Below, piece by piece: positions 9,375 to 19,954 of a stretch of 64,000 nucleotides of DNA. The translations under genes and the position numbers were made by a program. How positions within the stretch are numbered: the first letter of the stretch is position 1; every line of letters begins with the position of its first letter. The stretch is from Bacteroidota bacterium (GTDB taxonomy: Bacteria > Bacteroidota > Bacteroidia > UKL13-3): NCBI GenBank assembly GCA_027484685.1, contig JAIXSO010000049.1, positions 25,310-89,309 on the forward strand. The letters run 5' to 3'. The notes below the pieces were generated by a model. It saw nothing but the letters and a program-made list of their open reading frames with translations, was not told where the DNA came from and made no database searches.

Positions 9375-10508
9375 TTATTGCCCAGCAATATTTTTATACC
9401 ACTCTAAAGTTTGTTTGGCATTATTTTCCCAAGTAAAATTTTCTACTCTTTTAAAACCATTGGCTGCCAACTCTTTTTTCAAGTCATCGTTGCTTTGCAA
9501 TTTCATTATTGCATCGGCAATTTCGTTAGCGTTAAATGGATCAACAAATAAAGCTGCATCGTCAGCAATTTCGGGCATTGAAGATGTATTAGAAGTAATT
9601 AATGGAGCACCACAAGCCATGGCTTCTAACAATGGTATTCCAAAACTTTCGCGCAATGATGGATATAAAAATAAACTAGCTTGATTATAAATAGCAGGTA
9701 AATCTTTATTAGGTACATAACCACTAAAAACTATATCATCCATTAATGATTCATCATTAATTTGCTTCATTAGGTTTGATAAGTAATTTCTGTTAATATC
9801 TAACATCAATAACTTACTTTTTAATTGCCCTTTTCGCTTTAAAATGGATAATGCTTTAAGAACACCTATCACATTTTTTTTAGGATCGGTATTACCTAAA
9901 AAGAAAATATAATCGTCAGGTAAATGGTATAATTCTTTAATTCTAAGTAATTCTGCTTGATCAGTTATTGGCGCAAAATGTTTACCAACACCATTATAAG
10001 CAGTAGATACTTGGTTTTGATTGAACTTAAAATGCGATGTTATTCTATCACGCTCAAAATTAGAAACCGTTAAAATATGTTTAGCATTTTTAACTACAAT
10101 TGGCACATTCCACCTACGGTATAAATTACCAACTATTTGGTAGGAAGTTCCCTGTGTAAAATTCCATTTTTCTAGATAAATTATATCGTGAAGCGTTAAA
10201 ATTAGAGGAACATTTAAGCTAATAGGTGCTGTATTACTGGTGCAATGTAAAATATCAACTTGATGCTCTTTTACAGCTTTTGGTAAATGGTACTGCTCCC
10301 AAACTGGGTATGGTGATGGTTTAACTTGAACTATATTGAAATTACTTGTTTTGGGCAATACATCAATATCTTCAACATTATTTACAAAAATAAAATACTC
10401 GTTTACTTTATCTAAAATTTGTAATTGTTTAATAAGCTCCAAAGCAACCATGTCCATGCCATGTTTCTTTTTTCTAAATATCCTTTGGGCTTCAATACCA
10501 ATTCTCAT
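9375..10508 (-). CDS. Glycosyltransferase family 4 (GT-B)
   Basis: FFLGNTDPKKNVIGVLKA, LFLYPSLRESFGIPLLEAMACGAPLITSN. Confidence 0.9.
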   Translation of the reverse strand: MRIGIEAQRIFRKKKHGMDMVALELIKQLQILDKVNEYFIFVNNVEDIDVLPKTSNFNIVQVKPSPYPVWEQYHLPKAVKEHQVDILHCTSNTAPISLNVPLILTLHDIIYLEKWNFTQGTSYQIVGNLYRRWNVPIVVKNAKHILTVSNFERDRITSHFKFNQNQVSTAYNGVGKHFAPITDQAELLRIKELYHLPDDYIFFLGNTDPKKNVIGVLKALSILKRKGQLKSKLLMLDINRNYLSNLMKQINDESLMDDIVFSGYVPNKDLPAIYNQASLFLYPSLRESFGIPLLEAMACGAPLITSNTSSMPEIADDAALFVDPFNANEIADAIMKLQSNDDLKKELAANGFKRVENFTWENNAKQTLEWYKNIAGQ

Positions 10509-10513
10509 AAAAG

Positions 10514-11719
10514 TTATTCTCCTTCTTCTAAATTTTGATCAACACCATCTACAAATTCGTGTTTGGTATGTAAAAACTTTTTGCTTGCTGCTCCTTTACT
10601 GCGTAATAATGCAACCACCATTAATAAAATAGCTTTAGGCACAGATAGTGAAGCTTTAACAGTTTTAGCATTATAGTATTTAGGTGGTACACCTAAAAAG
10701 TACGATAAACAGCAAAAGAAAAATAAAATGACAAATAAATACTTAAAAACAAAAAAATTGAAGAATATAGTTAAAGTGCTTAACCCTGAAATACCTAATA
10801 ATAAAACCCTTGGCAAGAGTATTTTTTGCATTGCTTTATCAAAAAAATCGAAGTTTTTATTGACCACTAATTCTATAATGCCATCAAATAAAATTTTATT
10901 GAAATCAAAAAACTGAGAAGCAATCCAACGTCTGCGTTGGTTTACAAAAACGTCTGAAGAAGCTACTTTCTCGTCATAAACTAAAGCATCACTTTCGTAT
11001 AAAATTTTATATTTATCACGCAACAATAAAATTTCGAGTTCTTTATCTTCAACAGGGCTTTCAATGCCAAGCATAATATCTTTACAATACTTATACTTAA
11101 TAAAAAAACCACTACCAATTAAAGCCGATGAAACACCCAAGCCAATATGACCTTTTCTAAAAATATTGTTATTTATCTCCTCGCTTATCCCATCTAAAAC
11201 GGCAAAAGAAGTATTGGCATTTTTAGCTGTTCTGTGGGCTTGTAATACCATTTCATCGTTTTGAAGTCTAAAGTTAATTTTCTCTAAAAAATTATACTCC
11301 ATGATATTATCTACATCTAAAATACAGCAGTAATCATAAGCCTCTGGTAGTAATGCTAATGCAGTATTTAGTGATTTAGCTTTAGTACTAATTTCAAATT
11401 GAACAGGTATTAAGTTAATATCTAAATTAGCTAATTTTTCAAGAGTGGCTTCATGTAAACTATCTGCTATTACTACAATATCAAAGTACTTTTTATCATA
11501 ACTTTGTTTTAGAGATTCAATAGCTGTATTTAAAATAATTTCATCACTTTTATAGGCAGGAATTAAAACAGCAAACTTGTTGTACTTTTTTACATTTTTG
11601 CTAAATTTAGTTCTTTTATATAAAAAAGCACCAAATGAATAAATCGTAACATAAAATATGTTAAACGATAAATACACCAGTGCAATTATTTCGAGTATAA
11701 ATAGTAAATATCTTATCAT
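10514..11719 (-). CDS. Glycosyltransferase family 2
   Basis: FAVLIPAYKSDEIILNTA, CILDVDNIM, QRRRWIASQ; TM helices at both ends. Confidence 0.85.
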   Translation of the reverse strand: MIRYLLFILEIIALVYLSFNIFYVTIYSFGAFLYKRTKFSKNVKKYNKFAVLIPAYKSDEIILNTAIESLKQSYDKKYFDIVVIADSLHEATLEKLANLDINLIPVQFEISTKAKSLNTALALLPEAYDYCCILDVDNIMEYNFLEKINFRLQNDEMVLQAHRTAKNANTSFAVLDGISEEINNNIFRKGHIGLGVSSALIGSGFFIKYKYCKDIMLGIESPVEDKELEILLLRDKYKILYESDALVYDEKVASSDVFVNQRRRWIASQFFDFNKILFDGIIELVVNKNFDFFDKAMQKILLPRVLLLGISGLSTLTIFFNFFVFKYLFVILFFFCCLSYFLGVPPKYYNAKTVKASLSVPKAILLMVVALLRSKGAASKKFLHTKHEFVDGVDQNLEEGE

Positions 11720-11835
11720 TATTATCTGTTTACAATATTAAATATTATGAGGTTTTTTCATAATAATTTTTCATTATTTATTTATTGAAGTTTAAAAACT
11801 ACAAAAACCAACCCATGATGCTGATTATTAGTACT

Positions 11836-12762
11836 TTAAAAATCCTTATATATTGTTCCTTCGTTTTTATAAATATCAAATCCTTTAAAATTCCAAAATA
11901 CACCGCGAACAAAAGCGTTTAATAGTTTAAATTCTTTTTTCAGTATAAACTGTAAAATACCCTTAGGAAATGAAACTAACATAAAGAAAACAATACAAGC
12001 ATAGTGTTGAAATCCTGTTGTATTTCGCTTGGTATAAATCAATCTATTTCGAGTTAAATAATATGTTTTTAAAGGACTAGACTTACCTGTAGTAATTGAC
12101 TCTTTATGATACACAACTGATTGGCCACAATACCAAATTTGATAGCCTGCTTGCCTTATCCTTTCACAAAAATCAATCTCTTCGTAATACAAAAAGAATA
12201 ATTCTGCCATTAATCCAATTTTTTCAATGGCTTTTTTACTAATAAGCATTGCTGCTCCATGCCCCAATTGTGTTTGATACGATTTGTTGTATTGGCCATT
12301 ATCTTTTTCCATGTAACCAATTCCAAATCCTCTACCAGTATAAAAATTAATACCCGTATGTCCTGCATATTGAATGGTATCAGGCTCGCTAAAGTACAAA
12401 AGTTTTGAAGAGGCAATACCAATATTTTTATTACCCTCCATTAATTCAACTATTGGCTCTAAAAAATTAGGTGTAACCTCGGTATCATTATTTAATAAAA
12501 AACAATACTCACCTTTCGATGCTCTAATTGCTAAATTATTTCCTGCTGCAAACCCAACATTATCAGGGCTTTTAATCAAAATGATTTGAGGAAATTTTTC
12601 TTTTAAAATATCAGGTGAAGTTGTAGAAGCATTATCAACTACAAAAACTTCAATGTTTTTATAAGTGATTTCAAATATTGATTTTAAAAATAATTCCGTT
12701 ATTTCATTTCCATTATAATTAACAGTAATTATTGACACAAGAGGCATGTTTCCCATAATCAA
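11836..12762 (-). CDS. Glycosyltransferase family 2 (rhamnosyltransferase-like)
   Basis: VSIITVNYNGNEITELFLKSI, NVGFAAGNNLAIR, LNNDTEV, YYEEIDFCERIR. Confidence 0.9.
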   Translation of the reverse strand: MIMGNMPLVSIITVNYNGNEITELFLKSIFEITYKNIEVFVVDNASTTSPDILKEKFPQIILIKSPDNVGFAAGNNLAIRASKGEYCFLLNNDTEVTPNFLEPIVELMEGNKNIGIASSKLLYFSEPDTIQYAGHTGINFYTGRGFGIGYMEKDNGQYNKSYQTQLGHGAAMLISKKAIEKIGLMAELFFLYYEEIDFCERIRQAGYQIWYCGQSVVYHKESITTGKSSPLKTYYLTRNRLIYTKRNTTGFQHYACIVFFMLVSFPKGILQFILKKEFKLLNAFVRGVFWNFKGFDIYKNEGTIYKDF

Positions 12763-12766
12763 GTTC

Positions 12767-14224
12767 TTAAGTTAATTGTTTTAATGGTTCGGCTTCTTTT
12801 TCAAATTCAATATCTAATTTATCGGCAATAGCCAAATAAACCATCGATATATACATAATTGGCCCCATAGGTGATTGACCAAAAATTGGATTTGCCAAAC
12901 TTGCTATAATAATTCCCACAAAACCTCCATACAATGCAATCATTTTATAACGCAAATCTGCATTCTTGAGTCGGTAAATATTTTCGAAACCAACCACCAA
13001 CACATAAGCCAAACTAAATAAATGGAGAATTAAACCCACTATACCGCTTTGAGCCCAAATAGATACGAACCAACTATCAGTAGGTAAACTTGCCAAAATG
13101 GAACCTGGATAAAACCTTATACCAAAAACATCAGTACTACCAACCCCCGCTCCAAAGGGTTTATTTTGTAAATAATTACCAATTAATTCCTGATTTTTTA
13201 AACGAACCATCAACGATGCTTCTTTTGGATCCAGAGCCGTACGAATCCTAAACAACTGATAATTACTACTACCAATATTAGTAAACTTTAAAAATGAAAA
13301 AAGTATAATACCTATAATCAATCCATAAATTAACGTTGCAAATCGTTTAATCAAAATCAAATAGAATAAGAATCCGAAAATTAAGATAAATACAGGACCA
13401 CGTGAGCCAGAAATTGAAAAACCTAAGAAGGTAAAAAATGCGATGGCTAAAAAGGTAAATCTTCTTCTTTTACTGTATGGTCCAAATCCTAAAATGAATG
13501 TGATGAAAGAAACGAAAGCCATTGTTGCACCAAACTGTCCGGCATCAGAGTAAAATGAGAATGCACGTAACTGCCCATTTAAGATGTGAGTTACATTTCC
13601 ACCATCAGCTAGCCATTTTGTTTCAAAAGCATCAGTTCCCAAAATAATCTGTTTAAAGCCCCAAAGTGTACTTATAATAGACCATATTATGAGTATTTTC
13701 AAGAAGTTATTAAAATCTTTCTTACTGTCTAAATAAAGTAAAACCAACGGTATAACCTGAATAGAATACAACGAAATACCACGAATACCATAAATTAATG
13801 ATTGAATTTTACCTAACTCTGGATTTACTACTAAGAATACAGTATAAATAAACCATATTAATGTTACAAAAAACACCCCTTGTTTTAACTTGGCTAAGCT
13901 TTCCCACTTAATATTGATAAGCATAGAAAGTGTTGTTAAAAATAATATAAAGTCAATACCCAAACCTAACTGAATATTGGGAATATACCTAGCCAAACCA
14001 TTAGAAAAGAAACTATAATTTAAATATGCTAAAATACCATAGTATGGGTTAATGAAAACAATAATTATAAATCCAAAAATAAATGGAATTGCAATTGCAA
14101 TTGCACCAATAGTTGAATCGCCTGTTGATAACAACATGGCCAATAAAGCACCAACTACTAAAAGTATTATACCAATGCTGTAGTTGGCCACATTTGCATT
14201 TAAAGTATTAGTTTGAGGCCTCAT
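12767..14224 (-). CDS. O-antigen ligase/polymerase family membrane protein (Wzy-like)
   Basis: 485-aa polytopic protein with GSRGP and GAGVGSTDVFG motifs between GT and flippase genes. Confidence 0.75.
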   Translation of the reverse strand: MRPQTNTLNANVANYSIGIILLVVGALLAMLLSTGDSTIGAIAIAIPFIFGFIIIVFINPYYGILAYLNYSFFSNGLARYIPNIQLGLGIDFILFLTTLSMLINIKWESLAKLKQGVFFVTLIWFIYTVFLVVNPELGKIQSLIYGIRGISLYSIQVIPLVLLYLDSKKDFNNFLKILIIWSIISTLWGFKQIILGTDAFETKWLADGGNVTHILNGQLRAFSFYSDAGQFGATMAFVSFITFILGFGPYSKRRRFTFLAIAFFTFLGFSISGSRGPVFILIFGFLFYLILIKRFATLIYGLIIGIILFSFLKFTNIGSSNYQLFRIRTALDPKEASLMVRLKNQELIGNYLQNKPFGAGVGSTDVFGIRFYPGSILASLPTDSWFVSIWAQSGIVGLILHLFSLAYVLVVGFENIYRLKNADLRYKMIALYGGFVGIIIASLANPIFGQSPMGPIMYISMVYLAIADKLDIEFEKEAEPLKQLT

Positions 14225-15561
14225 TTTTGTAAATTTTTATGTGTTAACGTTTGGTATTTAAATACAAATTCTTGCATACCAAGTTTAAATATATTTAAAA
14301 AGCTTACGTCAATATGTTTATTAAGAAGGTAAATACCATAAATAACACCTGTAGCAAAAGTAAAAGTACTAACTATAGCTACCGATTGTAATGTTCCGAA
14401 AACGTATAAGCAAAATACATCTCCTATTACATTTACCGATAACATAAGAATTACTTTTATAAAGTTTAAATCTGGTTTATTTATAATATCTAGCATTACT
14501 CCACTTAATTTATCTATTGGAGTAAGGGCTGTATAAATTGAAAATAATTTTAGTAAAATAGCTGCATCTCTATATTGCTCTCCTGCCAAAATAATTACTA
14601 ACTCCTCGGCAAAAACAAAACTTATAATTGAAGCAGGAAATAATAATATGAATAAAAAACCTGTTTTACGTTCAAATTCTTTTTTCAAAAGTTTGTTATT
14701 TCCACTTGCATAAATAGCCGAAAGTGTAGGCATATTGGTTATTGCAAAACTTCTAATAACTAAGTCAAAAACATCAACCACGCGCGAAGGGACATTATAG
14801 GTTGCAACTCCGCCAGTTCCTAAAAATTTACCTATTAAAAATGAATCGGAACCTTTTAAAAGATTAGAACCTACTAAAGTTCCCATACTAAATTTGCCAA
14901 AATGAAATAACTTTTTTAAACCATCTTTGGTTTTAAGAGAATAGTATTCTAAACCTGTCCAACCTTTAAAATAACATATAACAGTAGTAACTAATTGAGC
15001 TAAAGTATAAGCCAATAAAATTAATGTAATTTTGCTTTGGGGTAAATAGTTTAAAAATAGAACAACTAATATTACAAAAATAAGCTGATTATATATTCTA
15101 CTCAAACTCATTTCTAAAATTTTCATTTGAGCATTTAAATACCAAGTGGCAAAATTAAATGGTAAAGAAAATAATGATATTAATACAAACCAAATAAAGT
15201 AAAACTGGTATTCAGGTAAGATATTAAATACATAGAATACGCCAAGTAAAAATAACATAGCAAGAATGTAAATAACATTTACATATATTGATAAATTCCA
15301 TGAAGAACCAATTACTTCTTGCCTTTCTAAATCGGTTTTTGATTGAGTATAATTACGAATAAGAGCGTTTAAAACCATTCCTGTTCTTAAGGTATCAAAA
15401 ATACCATAAGCAGTTAAGAACAATATCCAAATTCCAAACTCTTGTTTGTTGGTAAAACGGGCTAAAATAGCAAATGAAAGCAACCCAAGCAAAGCACTTA
15501 TACCATTGCCAAGCAACGATATAAAACTTTTACTTTTAAGTAAACTTACTAAACCTTTCAT
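14221..15561 (-). CDS. Polysaccharide biosynthesis flippase (Wzx/MATE-like)
   Basis: Polytopic; FAILARFTNKQEFGIWILFLTAYGIFD N-terminus typical of the family. Confidence 0.85.
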   Translation of the reverse strand: MKGLVSLLKSKSFISLLGNGISALLGLLSFAILARFTNKQEFGIWILFLTAYGIFDTLRTGMVLNALIRNYTQSKTDLERQEVIGSSWNLSIYVNVIYILAMLFLLGVFYVFNILPEYQFYFIWFVLISLFSLPFNFATWYLNAQMKILEMSLSRIYNQLIFVILVVLFLNYLPQSKITLILLAYTLAQLVTTVICYFKGWTGLEYYSLKTKDGLKKLFHFGKFSMGTLVGSNLLKGSDSFLIGKFLGTGGVATYNVPSRVVDVFDLVIRSFAITNMPTLSAIYASGNNKLLKKEFERKTGFLFILLFPASIISFVFAEELVIILAGEQYRDAAILLKLFSIYTALTPIDKLSGVMLDIINKPDLNFIKVILMLSVNVIGDVFCLYVFGTLQSVAIVSTFTFATGVIYGIYLLNKHIDVSFLNIFKLGMQEFVFKYQTLTHKNLQK

Positions 15562-15582
15562 CTGCTATTTTATTAATATACA

Positions 15583-17766
15583 TTATGCCTTAACTAAAGC
15601 ACTTTTAACGTTACCAACATTTTTACGAGGGGCCTCACCAACAATACTTACTAAGTTTTCAGGTGCTACATAGTTTAACCAAAGCATAATTTTATTAGTA
15701 TTATTGGTTGCCTTTTGGAATAAATTTAACATGTAATTATCTGAACTTGCCCAAGCTCTTCTACTATCAAGCATTAATAATGATAGTTTAGAATTTTTGA
15801 TTAATTGGTTAGGAATAGCATTAACACTAATTGCTGGAACCTCTAAAATAATAAAGTTGTAAGCTTCTTTGTTTACTCTTGAAAACTCAGGTAATAAACT
15901 TTGCTCTGATTTAGCACTGAATAATTTACTAGTTACATCATATCTAATGGCTCTAAATCTTCTGTCCTCAGTTTCTACATCATCCACTCTTTCGTCATTA
16001 GTTATAAACAATACAGAGTAATCTAAACTATATAATTTTTCGGCTAATTTATTAGCAGCATAAGTTTTACCTTCTTGCTCTCTATTACTAATTATGGTAA
16101 TTAAATAGTTATTCAATGATTCTGGACTGTTTTCTAGCTCAATTTTTAAGTTAGAAACAGCGTAATCTAATAAGGTATTTTCTAATCTAGCGCTGCTCAA
16201 ATCTCCATCATTGGTTATAGGTAAAGCACTAAATAATTTTAAGCCAGTTAACTCCTCAGCTTTAGCTGTATCTTTTATTGATGAATCTAACAACTCACGA
16301 GCCACAAAGTAGGTTAGTAATAAGAAGAAACCTGCTAAGAAAGAAACTATAATTAACAATAATCTTCTGCTTGGTAACGGCTTAGTAGGGAATGAAGGTG
16401 AATCCATTACTTGTAAACTATTACTCATTTCAATATTTTGTTGACGTAATTTAGCTAAGTGCAAACCATGTAAAATTTCTAGATATTGTTTTTCAGCTAC
16501 ATCAATCTCGCGCTCTAAGCGGCTCATTTGCATACCTAAAGGAGAAAATTCAGTATATTGACGGTCAAATTCTTTTCTTCTATCAACGTGAACTTTTAAA
16601 CGAGCTTCTGATTCATCAGCAGCTAAAGTTTCATTTAACCATTTGTTCAACATATTATCCTGTGGAACTGACTCAATAGTGGTATTTAAACTGTAAGAAG
16701 CTAAAACATACAATTGGATTTCCTTTTTCAATGAGTTTACTTTATTAAGCAAAGCAGCAACAGCATTAGTAGGATTACCGTAAATTTTGGCACGCTCTAA
16801 TTGTTCATTAGCTTCTCCTAATTGCTTACGTAATTTATTTAACTGTGCATTGTTTTTCAATAAAATTTCTCTGCTTTCTAATTTATCTTCTAAACGAGCA
16901 ATGGCTTTTTTACTAGCTTCATAGTTTGATAACTCTTTATAGTAATCAGTTTCATTGGTTTCTTTTTCTTCCGCTAAAAATTTGGTTTGCTCATTGTAAT
17001 TAATAATCTTATTTCTTACACCAAAGTCTTTTAATTTGTTTTCAGAGTTATTCAAATCAGCAGCTGCTTCTTTTAAACGAGCTTCAAACCATTTAACAAC
17101 ATTGATAGTTTCAGAACCTTTTAAGTATTTAAACTTAGAAATAAAGGTTTCAGATAAAAATTTAACAGTCCATACTGCTACACCAGGATCGTTTGATTTG
17201 AATGATAAATCAACGAAATCGGAAGCTTGTTTTCTTTCTACAGTTAAGTTAGCGTTTATAACTTCAATGCTATAAAAACCTTTATTATTATTGATTAACT
17301 GGGCAATGATATTATCTCCACTTGAATGAAGTTCTTTCATTATTTTTTCAGCTGTTTCAGCTTCGTTTTTACCAATTAATGCATTTCTTTCGTCATGAGG
17401 AATTTGTTTAGCTAAAACATCAAAACCTTCAGCTCCCATTGTTGAAAGTTCAGGCTCTTGCAACATTAAATGCTTAGCCAATAATTTCACTGCCACTTCT
17501 TCTAAAGTTTGGCGTGAACGTATGGTAACCATTAAGTTATCAAACGCATTATTAATAGCAAAATAATCGAAAGTTGACCCTGCACCTTCGCCTGTATTTG
17601 CTAAGTTAAAACCTGATGCAATACCAGTATAAACACTAGCGCCCGAAACATATTCTTTAGGCAATTTAGCAGTAAAGAAGTAAACTAATACTGCTATTAG
17701 TGAAGGAAACAAAATTAACCATTTTAATTTTTTTCCTATTATTCGTGTAAACTGTGAAAAATTCAT
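15583..17766 (-). CDS. Wzc-like polysaccharide co-polymerase with degenerate tyrosine-kinase domain
   Basis: N-terminal Wzz-type segment, long coiled coil, second TM, C-terminal P-loop-like region (ISNREQEGKTYAANKLAEKL). Confidence 0.85.
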   Translation of the reverse strand: MNFSQFTRIIGKKLKWLILFPSLIAVLVYFFTAKLPKEYVSGASVYTGIASGFNLANTGEGAGSTFDYFAINNAFDNLMVTIRSRQTLEEVAVKLLAKHLMLQEPELSTMGAEGFDVLAKQIPHDERNALIGKNEAETAEKIMKELHSSGDNIIAQLINNNKGFYSIEVINANLTVERKQASDFVDLSFKSNDPGVAVWTVKFLSETFISKFKYLKGSETINVVKWFEARLKEAAADLNNSENKLKDFGVRNKIINYNEQTKFLAEEKETNETDYYKELSNYEASKKAIARLEDKLESREILLKNNAQLNKLRKQLGEANEQLERAKIYGNPTNAVAALLNKVNSLKKEIQLYVLASYSLNTTIESVPQDNMLNKWLNETLAADESEARLKVHVDRRKEFDRQYTEFSPLGMQMSRLEREIDVAEKQYLEILHGLHLAKLRQQNIEMSNSLQVMDSPSFPTKPLPSRRLLLIIVSFLAGFFLLLTYFVARELLDSSIKDTAKAEELTGLKLFSALPITNDGDLSSARLENTLLDYAVSNLKIELENSPESLNNYLITIISNREQEGKTYAANKLAEKLYSLDYSVLFITNDERVDDVETEDRRFRAIRYDVTSKLFSAKSEQSLLPEFSRVNKEAYNFIILEVPAISVNAIPNQLIKNSKLSLLMLDSRRAWASSDNYMLNLFQKATNNTNKIMLWLNYVAPENLVSIVGEAPRKNVGNVKSALVKA

Positions 17767-17801
17767 ATTTTAAATTTTGTTATTAGCTCTTAATCTAGTA
17801 C

Positions 17802-18539
17802 TTATTTACGTTTTAAAGTATTTAACTTTACTCCTAAAATTACTTGAAGTCTTTCATAATAATTGGTGTATAATCTTCGCGCATCCTCTTGTGCAGCAAC
17901 AGCAATAGCCAAAACGTTCTTTTGACGCGCATACTCTGCAATTTTAATTACACCTTCTTTGTATTCTTTTTCAGCCACAGCACAAGCCACCTGCTGAACA
18001 AATAAATCCTCGTTACGAGCAGTAAAAATACGCTGAGCACCCACCAAGTTGGTATAATAATCGGCTACGTCTTTCTTGAAGTTAAATGCTTCTACATCTT
18101 TTTTATGCTTAGCTACTTCCCAAGCTTCGCGAGCCTGACCTACTCTACCTTTGTATCCTAAATAATCAAATAAATTCAACCTGATATCCACACCTACCCT
18201 GTAACCTTCTAACAAGGTAACATTTTGACCTTGGCTAGTTAATGGACCCGAGAAGAATGGTAAATTACCCCAAGAGTAGTTATAAAACACACCAATACCT
18301 TGAGTCCAAATTCTTTTTACATAATGCATATTCCAGTAATAAGAATTTGCCTGAGCTTGCTCTAATCTCTGTAAAGGATTGTTTTTTAATCCAATAATAA
18401 ACAATGAATCCAAAGGCGGTAAATACTCTTCAATATTCATTTTAGGATCAATAATGCTATCGTTTCCTTGCTGTGCAGCAACATCGTGTTGCAACGCAAA
18501 GAACAGAATTACACCCAAAAACTTAATTAACTTTCCCAT
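17802..18539 (-). CDS. Short TolC-like outer-membrane protein (about half length)
   Basis: Signal peptide ...ALQHDVAAQ, LDSLFIIGLKNNPLQRLEQAQANSYYWN, amphipathic helices; 245 aa. Confidence 0.65.
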   Translation of the reverse strand: MGKLIKFLGVILFFALQHDVAAQQGNDSIIDPKMNIEEYLPPLDSLFIIGLKNNPLQRLEQAQANSYYWNMHYVKRIWTQGIGVFYNYSWGNLPFFSGPLTSQGQNVTLLEGYRVGVDIRLNLFDYLGYKGRVGQAREAWEVAKHKKDVEAFNFKKDVADYYTNLVGAQRIFTARNEDLFVQQVACAVAEKEYKEGVIKIAEYARQKNVLAIAVAAQEDARRLYTNYYERLQVILGVKLNTLKRK

Positions 18540-18719
18540 CAGTTTGCTGATTTAATATTTTATAAAAATTACTTGGTTCAAATTAAACTTATTAATACCT
18601 ATAAATATTTTACAGTTATTTACACAAAATGTCGCTATGTCTATTTTTTTAAAACGTTGATTAAATTATATTTTATTTTCCAATTTGATTTTTAAACTTG
18701 TACCAAATAAAATACCCTT

Positions 18720-19922
18720 ATGACAATAGTTAAAGATAGAGACATAATAGTTGTTGGTTTACAACCTTGGGATGGAGAAATTGGTAGTAATTGTAAAAAT
18801 ATTGCTATTGAATTTGCTAAACACAATAGGGTTTTATACGTTAATTATCCACTAGATAGGATTAGTATAAAACGAGAAGCCAACAACCCGTTAATTGCAA
18901 AAAGGATTGATATTTTAACCAATAAAAAAGATAATTTATTGCAAATAAATAATACAACTTGGCAGCTATATCCTAGCTGTGTTTTAGAAAGTATAAACTG
19001 GCTTCCAAGTACTTTTTTATTTAAAATCATCAATAAAATTAACAATTGGAAGTTTGCTTCTGAAATAAAAAAAGCGGCAGATGCACTTAATTTTAAAAAC
19101 TATATTTTATTTAATGATAGTGATATGTTCAGGAGCTATCACTTACAAGAAATGCTTAAACCAGCTTTAAGTATGTACTACACTCGCGATAATATGATGA
19201 GTGTTCCTTATTGGTATAAACATGGACATATTTTAGAACCTGAATTAGTAGCCAAAAGTGATGTTATTACAGCTAACTCAACCTATTTGGCCGACATTGC
19301 AAAGCAACACAATCCTAAAAGTTATTACGTAGGCCAAGGATGCGAAACTGAAGCATTTGATTTAGAAAAAATAACATACACACCTAAAGATATTGAACAC
19401 ATTAAGGGGCCAATTATTGGCTATATTGGAGCTTTATATAAACTGCGCTTAGACCTTGATTTAATTGAACATATAGCTAATACAAAACCAGAATGGAGTG
19501 TAGTTTTAATTGGCCCGGAAGATGATGCTTTTAAACAATCGAATTTGCATCAATTAGCAAATGTTCATTTTCTTGGGTTAAAAGATACAACCGAACTACC
19601 TGCTTATTTAGCTAAGTTTGATGTAGCTATCAATCCACAAATTTTAAATGAGGTTACTATTGGTAACTATCCAAGAAAAATTGACGAATACTTAGCTATG
19701 GGAAAACCCACGGTAGCTACAGAAACTAAAGCTATGAGTATATTTAAAGATTACACCTATTTAGGGAAAACCAAAGAAGATTACATTATATTAATTGAAA
19801 AAGCTTTAGCTGAAAATACACTAGAAAAACAACAAGAACGAATTAAATATGCGCGTTCGCATACCTGGGAAAATAGCGTTGCTGAAATTTACAAAGCCAT
19901 GTTATCTACCAACAAACTTTAA
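18720..19922 (+). CDS. Glycosyltransferase (GT-B)
   Basis: YIGALYKLRLDLDLIEHIA, VLIGPEDD, VHFLGLKDTTELPAYLAKFDVAINP. Confidence 0.85.
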   Translation: MTIVKDRDIIVVGLQPWDGEIGSNCKNIAIEFAKHNRVLYVNYPLDRISIKREANNPLIAKRIDILTNKKDNLLQINNTTWQLYPSCVLESINWLPSTFLFKIINKINNWKFASEIKKAADALNFKNYILFNDSDMFRSYHLQEMLKPALSMYYTRDNMMSVPYWYKHGHILEPELVAKSDVITANSTYLADIAKQHNPKSYYVGQGCETEAFDLEKITYTPKDIEHIKGPIIGYIGALYKLRLDLDLIEHIANTKPEWSVVLIGPEDDAFKQSNLHQLANVHFLGLKDTTELPAYLAKFDVAINPQILNEVTIGNYPRKIDEYLAMGKPTVATETKAMSIFKDYTYLGKTKEDYIILIEKALAENTLEKQQERIKYARSHTWENSVAEIYKAMLSTNKL

Positions 19923-19954
19923 TTATACATATTAACCTTTAATACCCTATAAAA

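Noticed and set aside
12210-12422. 70-aa minus ORF inside the GT2 gene
   Set aside because: Alternative frame of a strongly supported glycosyltransferase.
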